Source of the DNA: Actinoplanes sp040639655
GTDB lineage: Bacteria; Actinomycetota; Actinomycetes; Mycobacteriales; Micromonosporaceae
Assembly: GCF_040639655.1 (NCBI RefSeq)
Contig: NZ_JBFAAI010000010.1
Location: 1-64,000, forward strand
Reading direction: 5' to 3'
Length of the DNA stretch: 64,000 nucleotides
Positions 59,744 to 64,000 of this stretch are shown piece by piece. Position 1 is the stretch's first letter. Each line of letters begins with the position of its first letter. Both the position numbers and the translations under genes were made by a program. Below the pieces are notes generated by a model, which searched no databases, was not told where the DNA came from, and saw nothing but the letters and a program-made list of their open reading frames with translations.

Positions 59744-61783
59744 ATGATGCTCATGGGTGTCATGGCTTACCCCCTCCGGTACGCGCTGGCCGACCTCGCC
59801 CTCGCGCTCAGCCGAGCGGCGACGGATCCGGCAGAGGTCCGTAACACGGCCGCCCGCGCCGCCGCCGACATGATCGGTGACGGCGCGGGTGTGCAACTGC
59901 TGCGTGACGACGGCCGGTACGAGGAGATCTCGTACCACCATCTCGACAACGAACGTTCGGCACCGCTGTCCCGGGCCCTGTCCCGGGCCGGTGGTGCCCC
60001 CGATGACGAGTACTCGACCACTCTGGCGGCGAGTCGTCGCCCGATCGTGCTGGCCGGCGAGTCGGCGTCCGGTCTCGCGGCACCCGAGCTGGGGGTCACG
60101 GCGGCGGTGATGTGCCCGGTGATCGTCGACAACACGTACTCCGGATATCTGATCCTGACCCGGCACACGCCGGAGGCCTTCTATTCGACGCAGGAGGTGG
60201 AGCTGGCCCGGGACATCGCCGGCGAACTGTCCCTGGCTGTCTCGTCGGCCCGGGCGCAGGAGCGGCTCCGCGCGGCCGAGGAGCGCTACCGCCGGGTGCT
60301 GGAGACGATCCCGGAAGGTGTGCTGCAGCTGGACCCGAACGGTGTCGCCACCTATGCGAACGAGCCGATCGGCGTGGTGCTCGGCATGCCCCGCGCCGAG
60401 CTGATCGGGGTGTCGCTGCGTGGGTTCCTCGACAACGTGGGGCAGAAGGATCTCGACCGGCGGATCAACGACTGCCGGGGCGGGAAGTCGACGGTCGGGG
60501 CCACCCGGCTGATGCGGGCGGACGGTTCGCGGCGCAGCGTACGGGTCAGCATGATGCCGGTCCAGGACGAGAACCACGAGTTCACCGGCGTCCTCTGCAT
60601 GATCACCGACACCACCGACCACATCGACGCGCGCGGTCTGAAGCGGCAGCTCGACCACCTGCGCCGGCTGGACAGCCTGGGTCATCTGATCGGCGGCCTG
60701 TCGCACGACTTCAACAACCTGATGACCGTGGTCGCCGGCTCGGCCGACATGATCATGGGCAGCAGTGAGGAGGGGTCGCCGCACGCGCAGCTGGCCAAGG
60801 ACATCCTGGACGCGGTGGGGACCGGCCGGACGCTGACCCATCAGCTGCTGGCGTTCGGCCGCAGCGAGGGGCACCGGCCCGAGGTGATCCCGATCCCGGA
60901 CCTGCTCACCGACGTGCAGGCACTGTTCAGCCGGACCCTGGGCGAGCGCATCGGCCTGGACCTGGCGTTCGGCCCGGACGTGTGGCCGGTGAAGGCCGAG
61001 CGCGGTCCGCTGGAGCAGGCACTCGTCAATCTGGCGGCGAACGCCCGGGACGCGATGCTGCACGGCGGCATGGTGCGGGTGACCGCCACGAACGAGGTGG
61101 TGGAGCCGGGTCAGCTGGCCGAGGGTGCGCCGACCGGCAAGCTGGTGCACCTGGTCGTCACCGACACGGGCGTCGGGATGGAGGACGAGGTACGCCGCCG
61201 CGCGCTGGAGCCGTTCTTCACCACCCGGCCGACCGCGGCCGGGCTGGGCCTGGCCACCACCGCCGGGATCGTGCACAACCTGGGCGGGCACATCGAGCTG
61301 GAGTCGCAGCCACGGATGGGCACGACCGTGCACATCTACCTGCCGGCCGCCGAGCAGAAGGCCGGTACGTCGGGGGAGCGGCAGCAGAAGACCGCGGTGA
61401 TCGGGCGGGTGCTGATCGTCGAGGACCAGCCGGACGTGGCGCAGCTGGTGCGGCGGCTGATCGAACCGGCCGGGTACGAGATCGCGGTGGCCACCGACGC
61501 GCTGATGGCGGTCACCCAGGTGGCCTCCGGCACGCGCCCGGACCTGCTGATCACCGACGTGGTGATGCCGACGATGACCGGCCCGGAGCTGGCCGGGGCA
61601 CTGCGTACCCATCAGCCGGACCTGCCGGTGCTGTACATGTCCGGTTACACGGCGGCCTCGCTGGGCCCGCAGTTGCACCTGGACGACAACAGCATGCTGC
61701 TGGAGAAACCGTTCACCCGGTCGACCCTGCTGGGCGCGATCAGATCGCTGTGCGGTCCTCAGCCACCGGCTTCACAGCGCTGA
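59744..61783 (+). CDS. Hybrid histidine kinase: GAF-PAS-HisKA-HATPase-receiver
   Basis: A 679-residue cytoplasmic hybrid sensor kinase. An N-terminal GAF-like domain covers about residues 10-170 and a PAS domain about 185-300 (YRRVLETIPEGVLQLDPNG). The phospho-acceptor is His321 in LSHDFNN; the ATPase has N-box NLAANARDAM, G1 DTGVGM and G2 GLGLAT. A C-terminal receiver starts near VLIVEDQPD, with phospho-acceptor Asp605 in ITDVVMP and a KPF lysine. No transmembrane helix is present, so it senses an intracellular signal. No response regulator or target gene adjoins. Start is uncertain among ATGs at 59744, 59747, 59753 and 59762, none with a good ribosome binding site. A strong hairpin follows the gene. 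Confidence 0.9.
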   Translation: MMLMGVMAYPLRYALADLALALSRAATDPAEVRNTAARAAADMIGDGAGVQLLRDDGRYEEISYHHLDNERSAPLSRALSRAGGAPDDEYSTTLAASRRPIVLAGESASGLAAPELGVTAAVMCPVIVDNTYSGYLILTRHTPEAFYSTQEVELARDIAGELSLAVSSARAQERLRAAEERYRRVLETIPEGVLQLDPNGVATYANEPIGVVLGMPRAELIGVSLRGFLDNVGQKDLDRRINDCRGGKSTVGATRLMRADGSRRSVRVSMMPVQDENHEFTGVLCMITDTTDHIDARGLKRQLDHLRRLDSLGHLIGGLSHDFNNLMTVVAGSADMIMGSSEEGSPHAQLAKDILDAVGTGRTLTHQLLAFGRSEGHRPEVIPIPDLLTDVQALFSRTLGERIGLDLAFGPDVWPVKAERGPLEQALVNLAANARDAMLHGGMVRVTATNEVVEPGQLAEGAPTGKLVHLVVTDTGVGMEDEVRRRALEPFFTTRPTAAGLGLATTAGIVHNLGGHIELESQPRMGTTVHIYLPAAEQKAGTSGERQQKTAVIGRVLIVEDQPDVAQLVRRLIEPAGYEIAVATDALMAVTQVASGTRPDLLITDVVMPTMTGPELAGALRTHQPDLPVLYMSGYTAASLGPQLHLDDNSMLLEKPFTRSTLLGAIRSLCGPQPPASQR

Positions 61784-61808
61784 ACGACCTCGGCGGCGGG
61801 GAAGTGAC

Positions 61809-61853
61809 GGCGGGCCGCAGATTCCACCCAAAGGGTGCGAATCTGGGCCCGCC
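61809..61853 (+). terminator. Strong hairpin terminator after the hybrid kinase
   Basis: GGCGGGCC-CAGATTC-CACCC pairs with GGGTG-GAATCTG-GGCCCGCC, about 20 base pairs with two single-base bulges around a three-base A loop, 26 bases after the stop. There is no T-tract. Confidence 0.72.
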
Positions 61854-61919
61854 GACTTGCCGAACAACTGGATAAAACGCAGTATTCCGGGGCATTGCCG
61901 TCGGCGGAAGGACCCCGGA

Positions 61920-63593
61920 GTGACTCAGGATCCCACGGGCTTTGCCGGGCGCTGCGTCGGGAACTCCTACCGCCTCGTCCGGCCCATCGGCCAGGGCGCG
62001 ACCGGAACCGTGTGGCGCGGCGAGGACAACGCCAGCGGCGAACCGGTCGCCGTCAAGCTCCTGCACGACAGCCTGCTCCGGCAGCCCCGGCTCGTCACCC
62101 GGTTCGTCCAGGAGCGGACCATCCTGCTGATGCTGCGGCACCCCAACGTGGTCCGGGTGCGCGACCTGTTCAGCGTCGGCGAGACCCTCGGCCTGGTGAT
62201 GGACCTGGTCGACGGCGGCAACCTGCGCGACCACCTGCACCGCAGCCGTACGGTCGCACCCGGCGAGGCCGCCCGGCTCGCCGCGCAGATCGCCGCCGCC
62301 CTGGCCGAGGCGCACGAGCTGGGCATCATCCACCGTGACCTGAAACCCGACAACGTCCTGCTCGACTCCGACGGGCAGACCCGGCTCACCGACTTCGGCA
62401 TCGCCCGCATTCTCACGCTGCCGAGCATGACCACGCCGAACGCGGTCGTCGGCACCCCGCACTACATGGCGCCGGAAGCCTTCCACGGGACGACGCCGAG
62501 CGCGGCCACCGACGTCTACGCGCTCGGGGTGCTGCTCTACGAACTGGTGTGCGGGCGTCCGCCGTACCGCTCGGACAGCATCCCGGAACTCATGCGCCTG
62601 CACGCCGAAGGCGAGCCGGAACGCCCCGGCGGCGTTCCCGACCAGCTCTGGCGGGTCGTCACGCAGTGCCTGTCCACCAAGCCGCGGCTGCGCCCCACCG
62701 CCGCCGACCTGGTCGCCGACCTCACCGCGCTGGCCGCCAACCTGGCCTCGATGCCGGCTCTCCCGCCACCGGGCGCCGCCGCCGAACCGCTGCGTTCCCC
62801 GGCGCCCTCGCTGCCCGCCCGGGGCGTCCCCTCGGTCCCGGGGCCGCGCCGGCGCCGTCCCCGCAACGACGCCCCGGCCGGCCGCTGGTCCCGGCTCGGT
62901 GGAATCGCCGCGCTGACCGCCGGCGCCATGATCGCCTCCGGGATCGCCACCACCGCCTGGCACCTGGGCCGGTCCGGCGGCGAACCGGCGAATCCCGCGA
63001 CGATCGTGGTGGCTCCGAGCGTGCCGCGGCTCACCGCGACCACCCCGCCGACCGGCAGTGCCTCGCTCCGGCCGCCGGACCGGCGGATGCCGTCGGATCA
63101 GCAGATGAGACAACGCAGGCCGGTCCGCAATGTCGCGCTTCCCGCGCCGAGGCCCAAACCCGCGGGCGTACGGGCGACGCGCGCCGCCTCCCCCGGGACA
63201 CCGGGCCGGTCGCCCCTGCCGGAGGCGAAGCCCCACGGTCCGTGGCAGTGTTCCCAGCGACTCGTGTTCGACCTGCCCAGCCGTACCGCACTGGGTCCGC
63301 GTCCGTGTCACTCGATCGGCCGGGACATCCGCTTCCAGGGCTCCCTGACGGCTGCCGGTGGTGGTCGCGCCCGGGTGGAGGTCAGCCTGCAGGACGCCGG
63401 CACGGGTCGTACCGTGGCCGGGCCCGAGCGCTGCGATCTGACCTTCACGAAGGGCGCCTACACCCGTTCGTGCGGTCCGGGCGGCGCGAGTCCCCGCCGG
63501 GGCCGCAGCTACACCGTGGTGATGACGTACCGCTACGTCCGCGACGGCCGCACCACCACCAGCACGACGAAGGGCAACGCCTTCACGTGGTGA
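61920..63593 (+). CDS. Membrane serine/threonine protein kinase (PknB-like)
   Basis: A 557-residue Hanks-type kinase. The kinase domain (about 12-270) has glycine loop GQGATGTV, catalytic Lys46 in VAVKLL, HRDLKPDN (Asp140), DFG (Asp158) and GTPHYMAPE. A Pro/Arg-rich juxtamembrane region precedes one transmembrane helix (about 325-350, IAALTAGAMIASGIATTAW). The outer part has a Pro/Thr/Arg linker and a ~115-residue Cys-containing C-terminal domain (WQCSQRLVF ... KGNAFTW) that I do not recognise; it is not PASTA. Start GTG 61920 follows GGAAGGA; the frame extends 21 codons upstream without conservation. It is convergent with a small membrane gene 25 bases away. Confidence 0.92.
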   Translation: MTQDPTGFAGRCVGNSYRLVRPIGQGATGTVWRGEDNASGEPVAVKLLHDSLLRQPRLVTRFVQERTILLMLRHPNVVRVRDLFSVGETLGLVMDLVDGGNLRDHLHRSRTVAPGEAARLAAQIAAALAEAHELGIIHRDLKPDNVLLDSDGQTRLTDFGIARILTLPSMTTPNAVVGTPHYMAPEAFHGTTPSAATDVYALGVLLYELVCGRPPYRSDSIPELMRLHAEGEPERPGGVPDQLWRVVTQCLSTKPRLRPTAADLVADLTALAANLASMPALPPPGAAAEPLRSPAPSLPARGVPSVPGPRRRRPRNDAPAGRWSRLGGIAALTAGAMIASGIATTAWHLGRSGGEPANPATIVVAPSVPRLTATTPPTGSASLRPPDRRMPSDQQMRQRRPVRNVALPAPRPKPAGVRATRAASPGTPGRSPLPEAKPHGPWQCSQRLVFDLPSRTALGPRPCHSIGRDIRFQGSLTAAGGGRARVEVSLQDAGTGRTVAGPERCDLTFTKGAYTRSCGPGGASPRRGRSYTVVMTYRYVRDGRTTTSTTKGNAFTW

Positions 63594-63618
63594 ACCCCAC
63601 CCCGCCAGCCGGATGCGG

Positions 63619-63960
63619 TCACGGCTTGCGGACGGTCTCGGCGAGCATGCGGACGAACTCGGGATCGTCCTCGGGGCCGATCGGGGTGACAGGGCGGACC
63701 GGGCGAGTGCGGCCGCTGGCGCCGGGGGCGGTGGGACTGGGCTGGGCGGTGGCGGTCGACGGGGCCAGGCGGCCCGGTACGACGCGTCCGGCACGGAACC
63801 AGGCGAGCGCCCCGAAGACCGGGCAGAGCAGGATGAGCACGGTCCACGCCCCGCGCGGGAACGACTGCAGGAGTGACCGCTCGGTACGCAGGCAGTCGAT
63901 CAGGGCCACCACGCTGAGCGCGACGACGAAGAGGAAGAGCAGCGTGTTGAGTCGGGCCAT
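63619..63960 (-). CDS. Small membrane protein, PLDc_N-like
   Basis: A 113-residue protein with two N-terminal hydrophobic helices (LLFLFVVALSVVALIDCLRT and WTVLILLCPVFGALAWF) in the pattern of the PLDc_N (phospholipase D nuclease N-terminal) domain that many actinomycete mini-proteins carry alone, then a Pro/Thr-rich tail ending PEFVRMLAETVRKP. No catalytic motif is present. ATG 63960 has AGGA about eleven bases upstream; a TTG three codons earlier is possible. Function unknown. Confidence 0.8.
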   Translation of the reverse strand: MARLNTLLFLFVVALSVVALIDCLRTERSLLQSFPRGAWTVLILLCPVFGALAWFRAGRVVPGRLAPSTATAQPSPTAPGASGRTRPVRPVTPIGPEDDPEFVRMLAETVRKP

Positions 63961-64000
63961 GGGGAGCAATCCTGGCTGCCGTGGGCGGCGGTACCGGTCC

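Overview
This window reads as chromosome of a high-GC, multicellular-type actinomycete. Codons are strongly G/C-ending, and GTG and TTG starts are common, often behind GGAG-type ribosome binding sites. The gene content (two AfsR/SARP-type STAND regulators, DUF6131-like mini-protein, RHS and LamG secreted giants, SWIM/VWA/MoxR cluster, large FtsX-type ABC permeases, serine/threonine kinase) suggests Streptomyces/Micromonosporaceae relatives, perhaps Actinoplanes. The genus is an inference. The first ~85 bases are extreme G and C runs and look like a poor contig end.

Layout. 0.1-5.1 kb (minus): a four-gene sugar operon (ribose/xylose-type ABC ATPase, permease, FGGY sugar kinase, lipoprotein binding protein) behind a double TTCTAGAA palindrome. 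5.2-7.7 kb (plus): flavin reductase, methyltransferase, small membrane protein and nitroreductase, the last three overlapping. 8-11 kb: first AfsR-like SARP/NB-ARC/TPR regulator. 11.1-12.7 kb (minus): a 51-residue membrane mini-protein, a DUF4262 protein and a hypothetical protein. 12.7-15.9 kb (plus): MarR-like regulator, nitroreductase, metallo-beta-lactamase-fold hydrolase and LacI regulator. 16.1-19.1 kb: second AfsR-like regulator.

19-44.5 kb is the accessory, conflict-like half. A TIR/transmembrane/coiled-coil/WD40 protein is followed on the same strand by a small SLOG-like Rossmann protein, recalling the TIR-plus-SLOG logic of Thoeris with a different architecture. Next to it lie a 2246-residue secreted RHS protein with a glycine-zipper C-terminus, a three-helix membrane protein in the immunity-gene position, and a 2014-residue secreted protein carrying a catalytically degraded SGNH domain and two LamG domains. 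Then comes a tightly overlapped five-gene operon (SWIM-like zinc finger, unknown protein, VWA, MoxR AAA+, DUF5682) that parallels E. coli yehL-yehM-yehP-yehQ and belongs to the broad MoxR-VWA conflict/chaperone class.

44.6-64 kb: tandem terminator hairpins; a secreted GH13 alpha-amylase with a starch-binding module; a TetR/DHA2-efflux pair separated by four GTAC-N3-GTAC palindromes; PnuC; an FtsX-type ABC system with one intact ATPase and, on the opposite strand, a second ATPase broken by one extra base; a 16-bp minisatellite; an atypical PRPP-synthetase homologue with a leaderless-type promoter; a GAF-PAS hybrid histidine kinase; a membrane serine/threonine kinase; and a small PLDc_N-like membrane protein.

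No tRNA, rRNA, CRISPR array, transposase or phage gene was seen. Most long antisense open frames were judged to be GC-driven shadows. All family assignments come from reading motifs, not from database searches.
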